Positions 1 through 10,216 of a stretch of DNA of 64,000 nt are shown here, in pieces. The first letter of the stretch is position 1. Each line of letters opens with the position of its first letter. Source of the stretch: Solicoccozyma terricola (lineage: Eukaryota > Basidiomycota > Tremellomycetes > Filobasidiales > Piskurozymaceae); assembly GCA_001600875.1 (NCBI GenBank), contig BCLD01000017.1:339353-403352 (forward strand). Direction: 5' to 3'. A program made the translations under genes and the position numbers. The notes below the pieces were generated by a model. It saw only the letters and a program-made list of their open reading frames with translations. It did no database searches and was not told where the DNA came from.

Positions 1-1734
1 CCCCCCCCCCCCCCCCCCTCGCGCCGCCACGGGGAGAGTGGCAGGGCGAAGGAAGCTTCCACAGTTCAACATCATGTCTTGGCCTTATAAACCATATCCT
101 CTGCTAAAAAGGGAGATGCAGAGAAGGCTGTTCTCCATTCATCCCCCCCCCCCCCCCCCTCATACAAGGAATCCCTTTCACCCCGCATCCGGTCGATCTC
201 ACAGAGAACAAGTTCAGGCTATCTTCAGAGGAAATACTGCATTCATTTCCCGTGCGCGCTCGCAATCAATCGGACCTCGGGGGAACGCACACCTTGCCTG
301 AAACCAAAAAAATCATCAACATTCACCCTCTGTGTAAATTCACATAGGTACGACGGCGCTCACACCTTTCTTGCCATCTCTCGGCTTCCCTACGATATTG
401 AATTCGTCGGCACGGGCATTCGGGTAGTGGAAGTGGGAAGTTGATCAGGACCTGAAAACACCCGGGGTCAAGACCCATTCAGGGGACCGGCAGATCAGTC
501 AACGGAGAAACACCAAAAAAAAATCTGAACGGACAACTGATATAAAGGGTTTCGGACGTAGGGACTCTGGGACCAATCCTTGGACGTCATCTTCATCGTC
601 GTCGTCGAAATATTCATCATCTTCTTTGCGAACTTTCAATAACCGCCGCGTCGCCGCCGGTACATTACTCCCATTACTCCCATACTGGAACTGGACCCAG
701 AGACTGGATTGGTAGCCACGAGGCGTCACGGGCTAAATTGATTGAACCAAGGGAGACTGCCTGGCCTGCCTGCCTGCCTGTCTGCACACAACCTGGGACG
801 ACATTGCACTACCTTGTGCGCCGTTACGGGTGAAAACGGAGCGAGGGAGGCGAATATCCGCGGTGTCGCGTGGATTTCGTGGTTGGTTGAAGCATATTCC
901 ATCCCGCCATCTTATACCACCACCGCCCGCCCTGCGTCAGCCAGCATCATCCCTTGTCTCGACCAACACTTCCTGCCAGGGCCTGTCTCGCACACTCGTC
1001 TCTGCATCACCGTCACGCACAACAAGCTCACAGGACTCACGTTTGTTTGCTTTCCAACGATCAATCTTCCTTCCCGCCTAACGTCCTCCCCGCCTAACGT
1101 CCTTCCCGCCTAACGTCCTTTCCTCTCCCCTGCAAAACCTTGTGGGTGTTCATCTCAAACAACGCCAAACAACGCCTCTCGGGTGACAGTTAGGAGACCT
1201 GTTTGGGAGTGCGTAGTCAAGCCAAGCGTTACCCATTGTCCGGTGAGTTGGGCATTTCAGGAGACGGGGAAGAGAGAGAGACTGTTGGCTGACTCAAGGC
1301 CCCCTTTCGCATATACCTTATTAATTTCCTATAATTGAATGGGTACAACCTATTCTTTCCCCCTGGTTCCACCAACCATTCCCCTCAACCCTCATCTCAC
1401 TTTGGTCTCCTATTTTCTCGCTCTTTCGTCTCACGTAACTCCGTTGGCTGGTCCTACTCTCGTACACTACCGTCGTATCAACAACAGACCCACCCGGTAC
1501 TTGTCCTTTTTCGTCCCATCCTTTGTTCCTAGTCACTTTCTAGTACGAGCAGGTTCTCGTGCTATCCACCGCATCAAGTAGCAAGCAATCTCCATCGTCA
1601 TCATTACACAAGTCTCGAAAGGACCCTCTTTGCATACGCAAAGGATACACCCAGTCATCAAGACATCTCGTCCTTACTTCCAAACTTTCTCCTACACTAC
1701 ACCTCCAACCCCTCCCTTTCCACGCTCTTCCACG
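1..1734. other. Upstream region, no gene seen
   Basis: I see no supportable gene. The stretch starts in a C-homopolymer (1-18), has a second C run near 142-159, and carries CCTG tetranucleotides near 762-786. A 16-bp unit with an ACGT core is repeated three times at 1073-1120. AT-rich sequence near 1311-1340 could be core promoter for the gene starting at 1735. The short open frames here are low in complexity and resemble no known family. Confidence 0.6.
1073..1120 (+). repeat. Three tandem 16-bp units in a promoter
   Basis: The unit CCCGCCTAACGTCCTY occurs three times head to tail with one variable last base. It lies about 610 bp upstream of the start codon at 1735. The ACGT core could be a regulator site, but that is inference. 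Confidence 0.75.
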
Positions 1735-4145
1735 ATGACCAACTTCTTCGAGGAAGCGGCATTCGCACTGCTGGATCCTACAAGCTTGTCGTCTCAAGTA
1801 CCGTCTTCGTCCTTTTCATCGTCCTTTCAATCCTTCTCGTCGCTGAGCGACACCGACGTCTCCTCCCTCGGAATCGAAATCCTTCGGCCTCGCGAGCTTC
1901 AAATCAAGTCATCTAGGTCCGTAGATCCGATTCCGTCGACATGGCGTCAGGATAACGCCGACCGCTTCCAAGACTTGCCGGCTGGGTTTTATACCACGAT
2001 GCCATCGCGATTCAACCAAGACGCTTGCACGTCCTCGCCAGTGAACTCTTTTTCGCCGGTCCTTGGTGGTGGTGGTGGTGGTGGTATCGGCTGGAATTCT
2101 CCGGCATCCGCATACTCTTCCTCTGGGCCAGCAGCTACAAGCATCGCTTCTCATTCCTTCGATCATCATCCCTCCGTAGTCTCGGCTGCTGATCATCCCT
2201 CATCGAGTGGATATCAATCCTTTTCCCAGTTCGATGGAGCCTTTTATCACGCACCGTACTCTCAAACCGCGGCGCTCTCCACCAAGAGCTCGGTCGAGTC
2301 GTTCACTTCCAGCACATCGGACTTGCTGCAAACTCCACGGCAATTATGGTGTCACCCATGGGACGAGCTGTCAATGCCATCAGGTCATCATTCCATTCCG
2401 GGTCAATCACCAGCTCAATCTCCCATTTCCCATCCCTCCTCCCGCTCTCGAATGGGTAGTCCACGACGGGACCGCACCCTCAGTCTGAAGTGCTCGATGC
2501 CATCTCTTGTGGAGGAAGACACATACCATCCCTCCCAAGGCATGGGAACGCTTCCTGAATACCAAGCGATCGAACAGCGAAGGTCGGTAGATGATGTCTT
2601 CTTCTTCGTTCCAGACGCGACCAGCCAGTCGTTCGACGAAGTATCCAACATTCCTCTCCTCCTTCCAGCCGCGAACGTCTCCGGTGAACATAATCGAGAG
2701 GGTAATGTCCAAGCGCCAACTTTCTCGTCGCAAACCACATTCGAGCAGGTCGCAAACAGTTACCTCGTGAATGGCGCTGAAGGTCGGCAGCAGTGGACAT
2801 CTCAACTGCCGGGACTGCCAGGACATTCAATCGAGCATTTGGATTCTCGCGATGTTGTTGCCTACGTACACGCAGACGACCCAGACGGTGCCCGACCGTT
2901 GACTGCACCGACGTCGGGTTCCGAAGAGTCAAACTCAGCTCCGCCCACAGTCATGCGCAAGTGAGTCACGGTGTCTGACAGGCTCTGAACACCCGTCGCA
3001 CGATCGCTAATTCCCCCTTCCGCTTCTGCTACAGGAGTCGATCAAACGATCCTCGAGTTCGCAAATCCCATCCACCCTCCCCAGTCGGTCTCTTCACTTT
3101 CCAGGAGAGGGAAATTCCACCGGTTGTTACCGGCAATTCTGCATCCATCAAGGAAGTTCGACAAGGCTCCCTCTCGCATCAACGCTTGCCGCCAGGAGAG
3201 CTTTTCGCGATCCAACCCATTGATGAGGCTCGTGCCGGTCTCAATATCAAGGTCCAGCCGTTGACAAAGTCAAATGGCGGACCTGGGTATTTCCAACCAC
3301 ACGGCCAGTTCCACCCCGGCTTGGTTCCTCCCATCACTCCGGAAGAGCAGACCTTCCCCTTCCACACCCCTTTAAACTCCGTACCAACCCGTACATACGC
3401 CTATACCGCGAACATGGAGGAATCGTGCATGCCCCAGAGCGGCTTCCATACCCCACCGCGGACAGGTAGGACCCGTTCGGCCAATTTGAATGGGTCGTCT
3501 GTCTTCTCGTCCCATGTGGAACGACCGTGGCGACCGGCTTTGCCGCGCACTGTCTCCATAGGAACCCCCTCGGTTCTGCAATGTCCGCCCATGCAGCGAA
3601 GTGTCTCTTATGGACACTCGAGCAGTCCTCGAGGGTCTATTTCCGGCTGGAGCGATACCACACGCATGTCTGTTCCCCCATTCATGACGTCGTGTGTCCC
3701 GACTGCCATCGAGCAGCGACCCATCGCATCTCTCCCTCCTCCCAAGAAGCGCAACACTTCTGATAGCAAACCGACGGCGTATGTCCCGACTGTCATCGAG
3801 CAGCGGCCGATCGCGGCTCTTCCTCTTCCCAAGAAGCGCAACACTTCCGATAGCAAACCGACGGCGTATGTCCCGACTGCCATCGCGCAGCGACCAATCG
3901 CGGCTCTCCCTCTTCCCAAGAAGCGCAACGCTTCCGATAGCAAGCCGAAGCCCCGCAGGCCATCGTCCAAAAAGACCAAGCCACCCGCGGTTACCGGTTT
4001 CGCGTGCTCCTTTATCAATTTCACTCAAGACGATGCGGAGAAGTTGTTGACTGGTGTAGCCCCCAGTGGGAGCATCAAGAGACGAAGGAATGTTTCAGGA
4101 TGTGATGACGAGGTTGTTTCGGTGGCGAAGCGATCCAAGAAGTGA
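1735..4145 (+). CDS. Low-complexity protein with WetA-like C-terminal motif
   Basis: Two exons, 1735-2960 and 3035-4145, give 778 residues; the intron has GTGAGT and ACAG ends and the phase is kept. I chose the ATG at 1735 because the same frame upstream has only a TTG. The protein is rich in Ser, Pro and Gln and looks largely disordered, with a poly-Gly run near 2066-2085. A 29-residue unit (start PTAIEQRPIASLP) is repeated three times at 3698-3958. Near the C terminus is FINFTQDDAEKLLTGVAPSG followed by basic residues. I recall a very similar motif (F-[IV]-N-F-T ... G-V-A-P-S-G-S, then basic) at the C terminus of WetA-type fungal developmental regulators. A nuclear regulatory role is therefore plausible, but the motif is short and the remainder matches nothing I know. 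Confidence 0.7.
3698..3958 (+). repeat. Triplicated 87-bp coding repeat
   Basis: Three direct copies of an 87-bp unit begin at 3698, 3785 and 3872. Each encodes a 29-residue segment with the core QRPIAxLPxPKKRNxSDSKP. The copies differ by only a few substitutions, and the third diverges at its end. The basic KKR in every copy could act as a nuclear-localisation signal. Confidence 0.9.
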
Positions 4146-4521
4146 GCTGGTCGCACTTACAGGTTGAGGATGAAGTGCAATTCCAAGAGGTGTATCACCC
4201 TGTCCGTCGTTATATGACTTTGTAGCACCTTGTATAGCCTGCCTATATAAGTATTCCATGCTCATGGCTATGGGTGACTGACTGGGTTAGCATTTGTCCG
4301 TTGCCCTTCGGCCGAATGAGGGGCAAGTGTCCCACCACGTTTTCCCCATTTTGGTGGCAAATCCGGTATATGCGATGGTAGAAGGAAGGGGTGGAAGGGG
4401 TGTTGCGAAGCAAAAAAGAAAACGATATTCGTTGCGAGATGGGGCTGATACTTAGATTCTATTCCAAGGAGATTGGTCTACACTTCCATTCCACAACCTT
4501 GAGCCATCTATACGTCGCTCG
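4146..4521. other. Intergenic region
   Basis: This 376-bp spacer holds the 3' flank of the upstream gene and the 5' flank of the hypothetical ORF. I see no conserved element. Confidence 0.6.
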
Positions 4522-5286
4522 ATGTCACATCGCCACCTCCGCAAACGGTGGCGGCCGGTCAAGATCGAGAGCACCATCGAGCAACAACTTCTCCACCAGC
4601 ACCACAGAGGTTGCAAGGGGTTCAACCCTGTTGTTACGTGGGGCGACGCTCGTTTGTCTCATCGAGAGTTGTATGGTGGAACTGGAAGACGTGCCGAGTA
4701 TTCTGGATATGGCTCTGTGCCTGTAATTCAGCCTTCGTCATACACTACCCCGCCGACGTGGACAGAGAGGAAGGTGCGATTTGCACAGTCTGTGGATAGT
4801 AGCAATGAAACCCCCTCCTACGACGAGACGGAGAGAATCGCGGACCTGTCCACATCCAATCGTCGTTTTCGGTGTGTACGTTTTGGGGCCCGTACGGCGG
4901 AGATCGGCGAATCGGACGAAAGCAGGGATCTTGCTGCTCAATGGACTGCATTCGAGTACTCGACGCAACCGTATGTCTCAGTATGGAAACCCATCGTCCA
5001 ACGTAAGGGCCTTTTTGCTCGTTTCAAATCCAGTATCAGCGAGCTATTCAATTGGAAGACATCGCCACCTCGTCAGGTTCAATTCAGGCACGCTAACCCG
5101 CTACATCCTTCCGAGTACCCAATGTTACCGAGGTTTGGGGCTCAGCAGTATCATCCTGATACCGTCGGAGCAGACACCCTCACAACGAATGGAATGGCGA
5201 GCTGGATTAGGACAGATTGGGGGGGAAGGTCGCCGTCGAGGACGTTCCTGCACGGAACGGATAGTTGGTTCATGCGTCACGGTTAG
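4522..5286 (+). CDS. Hypothetical protein
   Basis: An uninterrupted 254-residue frame opens at ATG 4522 and stops just before a long G tract. I do not recognise the product. The C-terminal two thirds look like real protein: mixed polar and aromatic composition, and a segment GLFARFKSSISELFNWK that could form an amphipathic helix. The N-terminal 60 residues are less convincing, so the true start may lie downstream or in a missed exon. It has no signal peptide or membrane segment. The gene sits tandem to the WetA-like gene and tail to tail with VPS60. Chance occurrence cannot be excluded. Confidence 0.45.
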   Translation: MSHRHLRKRWRPVKIESTIEQQLLHQHHRGCKGFNPVVTWGDARLSHRELYGGTGRRAEYSGYGSVPVIQPSSYTTPPTWTERKVRFAQSVDSSNETPSYDETERIADLSTSNRRFRCVRFGARTAEIGESDESRDLAAQWTAFEYSTQPYVSVWKPIVQRKGLFARFKSSISELFNWKTSPPRQVQFRHANPLHPSEYPMLPRFGAQQYHPDTVGADTLTTNGMASWIRTDWGGRSPSRTFLHGTDSWFMRHG

Positions 5287-5341
5287 AAAGGAGGGGTGGG
5301 GAGGGGGGGGGGGGGGGGGGGGGGGGGGCGGGGGGGGGGGT

Positions 5342-5417
<76 letters not shown>

Positions 5418-5635
5418 AGGGAGGGATACTCCGTACAATGACAGAGCGCGCACCGTTAAATCTACATGCTATACACTGTATAATCGGATAGCATACAATA
5501 AAACATCAAAAAGCGAGCGATGAACGTGAACAAATGGCCTAGATGTATGGAAAATGGCAGAAAGGACACCTCGAGTGACAGAAAACGAAATCCAAGAAAA
5601 CCCACAAACACAGAGCAAAATCCCAACCGTCATCA
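5287..5635. other. Intergenic region with 114-nt G tract
   Basis: The first half is an almost pure G homopolymer (5303-5416, interrupted only by C at 5329 and T at 5341). The rest is the 3' flank of VPS60. Any glycine-rich frame over the tract is an artefact of composition. Confidence 0.85.
5303..5416 (+). repeat. G-homopolymer tract
   Basis: About 114 consecutive positions are G except two. It could be a real G-quadruplex-forming tract or a sequencing/assembly artefact. Other long G/C runs occur in this window (62587-62622, 62643-62678, and inside introns). Confidence 0.95.
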
Positions 5636-7239
5636 TCATCTCGCCACCTCAGGCAGTGGCGCAGACTAAATACGTCGACAAAAGCGAGAGTCAGCCCGTT
5701 TTGATAGCGCAGACCTTTCATAAACGACACGCGGGGGGGGGGGGGGCGAGGGCTTACCGGTTCCGCGGTGACGGGAGCTTCATCCACAAAGTCAGGTAGC
5801 GCATTTGTATCCCTCAGATACGATGGCATTTCTTCCTCTTCCAGAAGGTCATCACCGAGCGCCTCAAGTTCTACCATGGGGGTTGGGGAGGGGATAGGGG
5901 GGCAACGTATTCGATTTTAGCGTTCGGGTCTTTGGCCTTGGGGAATCGATGGAAAAAATCCCCCCCAAGACGAATAATAAATCACCTGCTTCAAGATCAG
6001 CTTCATCAACCTCATCAGGAACCCCATATGTCCTTCCTAGACTTTCTTGTATTTCATTAGCTTGTTCGATTAATTCTTCCATGTCGTAGTGTATATTCTA
6101 CGGGAGGGGTAGGCATGATGCGAGAAATACCATCAGAGGGGTGGGGTGGGGTGGGGTGTTCCCAAACCATCCGACCCGACACTCACTTCGATCTTATTAA
6201 TATCAATCTTTCCATACTGTTTCTTCATATCCTTGTTCGCTATCTTCATCGCGTCGACCGTTGCCATCTGGGGAAAAAAAACCCCCGCGAGTGGTTGGAG
6301 ATTAGCAGGTTGCGGTTGCGGTTGGGTATTTTTTCTTCTTCTTTTGGCGGCATGTCTCCTTCATTCCACACCGTTGCAATCTCTTTGCACTGCATTCTCT
6401 CCTCCACCCTAACCCCCCTGGCCTATGCGACGTCTAGAAACGATGACTTCCGTGAATATCTCGCCGGTCCTTGTCCGGAGTATGAACATCCATGAGCTTC
6501 CCAAAACGACACCAAAGTCCTCTGGCTCTCTCTGCTCTTACACAGTCATCTCTTTCCCTTCTCCCCTCGACGGATAACCACTTGTCTCATTTTATTTTTT
6601 AAATCGAACTCACCGTATTCTTCAAATTCTCAGTGGTCATCGCAGCTTGTTCCATATTATAAGTTTGTTGAGTTAATTGTAATAATTGAGATTCGTACAT
6701 TTTCTTCTGTTTGAGTACTGATAGAGCTCTTTGAGTTACGGCGTTCTATTTGGGGATGAAAAGGGATGGGATGGGATGGGTTGGGATGCGAGAGGGGAGG
6801 GGAAAGGTAATATGAAATATATTATCAGTGGTTCAACATCGTACGAATGGGGCATATCACGTCCACTTTGGGGGGGGGAGGGGTCCTCACCTTCCCAGGT
6901 CCAGGTCTCATCTTTGCCATTTGACCTTTAAACACTGATAAATCAGCATCCAATTTCTTTATCTTGACTTCAATAGAACCAATCCTAGCATCCGTCTGAT
7001 AACGAATGAAAGTATCCGGGTTTTTAGTTGTTGTTGATCAATAACTTGGGGGAATGGGATTGAACTAGAGAAAGGGGGGGGGGGGGGAACTCACTGAAGC
7101 GATTGCGTCTGAAAGGGATGGTTTGGGTTTTGCTTTTCCTGAACCGAATATCTGGGGGGAGTGGGAGTGGAGGTGGGGATGGAGATGGTTAGTGGAGGGA
7201 CGGTATGAATGTTGATATGGCCATGCTGACTCTGTTCAT
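5636..7239 (-). CDS. VPS60: ESCRT-III subunit Vps60/CHMP5
   Basis: Eight exons on the minus strand (7231-7239, 7095-7151, 6891-6995, 6614-6745, 6187-6267, 5986-6097, 5758-5870, 5636-5665) join in phase to 212 residues, close to the usual Vps60 length. The N terminus MNRIFGSGKAKPKPSLSDAI matches the family's MNRLFG...KPxL start. It is followed by a basic coiled coil and an acidic C-terminal half (ELEALGDDLLEEEE), the ESCRT-III layout with a MIM-like tail. Vps60 is an accessory ESCRT-III subunit that works with Vta1 and Vps4 on endosomal membranes in multivesicular-body formation. The first exon is only 9 nt (ATG plus two codons). Introns 2, 3 and 7 carry C runs just after their donors. The gene is divergent from CCT4 with a 232-bp shared upstream region. 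Confidence 0.92.
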
Positions 7240-7471
7240 TGTGTGTGTGGGTGGGTGTGTGTGGGTGGGAGTGGTGTGTGTGGTTGAGTGAGCAGTAAAG
7301 GTAGTCAGTTCCCCTCCACTCCACGTGGCTGTCAGTCAGTCCCCCTCCCTCTTCCCACCGTGAGAATGCATACTGTCATTCGTTGAAACGCGTTCAGGGC
7401 AACTTATTAACTCACTCACTCACTCACACTCACCCACTCCAACTCACCCTCACCCTCCCACTCCCTCAGTC
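7240..7471. promoter_or_regulatory. Divergent promoter region VPS60/CCT4
   Basis: A 232-bp spacer separates the two divergent start codons. It contains GT/CA-rich runs near 7240-7275 and a CTCACT-rich, pyrimidine-biased stretch just before the CCT4 ATG. Confidence 0.6.
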
Positions 7472-10088
7472 ATGGTCGCAGCTACTTCTTCAATCGGCCC
7501 AGGTGGCGGCATATCAGATAGCCAATTCAATGATAAAGGTAAACCAATGGAGGTCAGGATGTCAAACATGAATGCAGCAAAGGGTAAGCCAAACGATTTG
7601 AGATCAACACCCACCCACACCCTCGCTCTGCGCTTTGGCCAGCACCCCGTGATTGACATTTTTTATTTGGTGGTTATCATCATTACTCTTCCCTTCCTCC
7701 TCCTCCTCCTCTTCTTCCTCCTCCAACAGCTGTATCCGATGCAGTTCGTACCTCTCTAGGTCCAAAAGGAATGGACAAGATGATTCAAACCGCAACTGGA
7801 GAAGTCGTAATCACCAACGATGGTGCTACAATTCTCAAACATATGGCAGTATTGCATCCAGCAGCGAGGATGTTGGTTGAATTATCACAAGCGCAGGATA
7901 TTGAAGCGGGTGATGGAACGACTTCGGTCGTTGTTTTGGCGGGTTCGTTGTTGTCGGCAGCGGAGAAGGTGTTGTCAAAGGGTGAGTGTGCGAGCAGTTG
8001 GCGAACGTAGTGAGCACTCTTCGCGAGCGAAGCGAGCATCTCTTGTCTTTGCGGAGCAAAGACCATGCTCCCGTCAGGGAGCTCTTTCTTCCGCGAGCGT
8101 AGCGAGCACTCTTCTCTTTCGCGAGCGAAGCGAGCATTAATGCCTTTGGCGAACGTAGTGAGCACTCTTGTCTTCGCGGAGCGAAGACCATGCTCCCGTC
8201 AGGGAGCTCTTCTTCCGCGAGCGAAGCGAGCATTAATGCCTTCGGCGAACGTAGTGAGCACTCTTGCCTTCGGCGAGCAGAGCGAGCAATGTTGTCTTCG
8301 CGAGCGAAGCGAGCATTCTTGTCTTCAGTCTTCGCGAACGTAGTGAGCACTCTTGCCTTCGGCGAGCAGAGCGAGCAATAATGCTCGTTCCGAGCGTGAG
8401 CGAGGCTCATTTGGCGAGCAGAGCGAGCAATATTGTCTCTTGTCAACAACTCTGTCTTCCGCTCCCAATGTTCTTCAATGTACTCACTTGTTAACCCTCT
8501 CTCTCTCTCTCTCTCTTTCCCTTCCCTTCGACTAGGTATCCACCCAACGACCATCGCTCAATCCTTCCAACGAGCAGCAGCAAAAGCCGTTGAATACTTG
8601 ACAGACATGTCAACCCCAGTCGATCTCGCAGATAAAGAATCCCTCCTTCGAGCAGCTTCCACATCTCTCAATTCCAAAATCGTTTCTCAATATTCTTCAG
8701 TTCTAGCTCCAATCGCTGTATCAGCAGTTACTAGACTTGTTACCGCAGAATCTTCAAATGTCGATCTTAGGGATATTAGAATCGTCAAGAAAGTAGGTGG
8801 AACAATAGATGATACGGAATTGGTGGAAGGTTTGGCTTTGAATCAACCTGCTATGGTTAATGCCGGTGGTCCAACTAGGATGGAAAAGGCGAAAATTGGA
8901 TTGATACAGTTTCAATTGAGTTCACCGAAACCGGATGTGAGTTGTATGGGTAGAGACGGGAAAGAAGGGCAAAACCTCGTTGTTTGCTTCCCCTTCCTCT
9001 TCTTCCTCCATTCTGACATGACGCCGCCCTCCTCCCCCCCCCCCCCCCCACAGATGGATAATCAAATCGTCGTCAACGATTACCGTCAAATGGACAAGAT
9101 CCTCAAAGAGGAACGTCAATACCTTCTCAACATGTGCAAAAAAATCAAAAAAACAGGATGCAATGTCCTTCTCATTCAAAAATCAATCCTTCGTGATGCC
9201 GTAAACGATCTTTCCCTTCATTTCCTAGCCAAACTCAAGATCGTAGTCATCAAGGATATCGAAAGGGATGAAATCGAATTCATCGCAAAATCAACAGGTT
9301 GTAAACCTGTAGCTGATATCGAGGCGTTCACAGAGGATAAACTCGGTTATGCGGATCTCGTGGAAGAGGCTCAAAGCTCAGGAGCAAGGGTCGTGAAAGT
9401 TACCGGGGTGAAAAACCCGGGTAAAACGGTCAGTATCGTATGTACAGGTGCAAACTCGTTGGTCCTTGAGGAATCGGAGAGGAGTTTGCATGATGCGTTG
9501 TGTGTCGTTAGGTGTCTTGTTAAGAAGAGGTGCGTGTCTGTCGGGGGTCGGGGAAGCAGGCGCAAAGACGAAGAATGGACGGTGGATTTTAGTGGCTGAC
9601 GTCCCCCCCCCCCCCCGCGTTCCCTTCTCTCATCTCTTCCTCATACAGAGCACTGATTGCCGGCGGTGGTGCACCCGAAATTCACGTATCCCGCATGCTC
9701 ACTCAATACGGTCAAACACTCAAGGGCAAGGAGGCGTATTGCTTCCAGGCGTTTGCTGAAGCCCTCGAGGTCATCCCAACGACCTTGGCTGAGAACGCCG
9801 GTCTAAACCCAATCGCCATCGTCACCGAGTTGAGAAACCGACATGCTTTGGGAGAGAGGAACACCGGTATCAACGTTAGGAAAGGATTGGTGTCCAATAT
9901 CCTCGAGGAGAACGTGTTGCAACCGTTGTTGGTATCGACAAGTGCGATCGAGCTTGCCACGGAGACTGTCGCTTTGATCTTGCGTATTGATGATATTCAG
10001 GTGAGTTTGTGTATGTTTGCGAGCGAGCGAGCGAGACGTTTCTGACATTCATTCATATTTTTTTCCAATTTTCCAGTTCACGCGGTAA
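7472..10088 (+). CDS. CCT4: T-complex chaperonin subunit delta (CCT4)
   Basis: Six exons (7472-7583, 7730-7981, 8536-8936, 9054-9529, 9649-10000, 10077-10088) give 534 residues, normal for a CCT subunit. Delta-type features are clear: [20 protein letters not shown], the ATPase motif [46 protein letters not shown] and [14 protein letters not shown]. The ending IDDIQFTR matches the delta-subunit ending IDDVVNTR. CCT4 is one of eight paralogous subunits of the cytosolic double-ring chaperonin folding actin and tubulin. The last exon encodes only three residues plus stop. Intron 2 (7982-8535) is exceptionally long for this gene because it contains a repeat array. Introns 3 and 4 contain C runs of 16 and 14 nt close to their acceptors. 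Confidence 0.97.
7990..8450 (+). repeat. Hairpin-rich repeat array inside CCT4 intron 2
   Basis: The array consists of some 12-14 copies of a short core of the form GCGARC-N3-GYGAGC (for example GCGAGCGAAGCGAGC, GCGAACGTAGTGAGC), separated by T-rich linkers. A longer block is present twice (about 8053-8115 and 8178-8236). It contains a perfect hairpin GCTCCC-GTCA-GGGAGC and a second, CTTCGC-GGA-GCGAAG, intact in the second copy. Exons on both sides are intact and in phase, so the array is confined to the intron. Confidence 0.88.
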
Positions 10089-10216
10089 TGATCAATGGTT
10101 CGGTCCATGCAGAATACAGAGAGGTCTAGAGCAGTTCAGATATCGTCTCTACATGTCATGATAATTTTTACGAATGAATGATGCGATGATGCACCAGCGA
10201 CCAATGCGGAGGAAAA

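Noticed and set aside
4781..5523. Poly-glycine open frames over 5290-5420
   Set aside because: They are produced by the G homopolymer, not by selection for coding; they overlap the better ORF ending at 5286.
8065..8535. Repetitive Arg/Ser/Ala-rich frames (RERSEHS-type) within 7982-8535
   Set aside because: They are translations of the intronic hairpin repeats; the CCT4 exons on both sides join in phase without them.
7982..8535. CRISPR-like array
   Set aside because: The repeats are short, irregularly spaced, degenerate and without unique spacers, and they lie in an intron of a eukaryotic gene.
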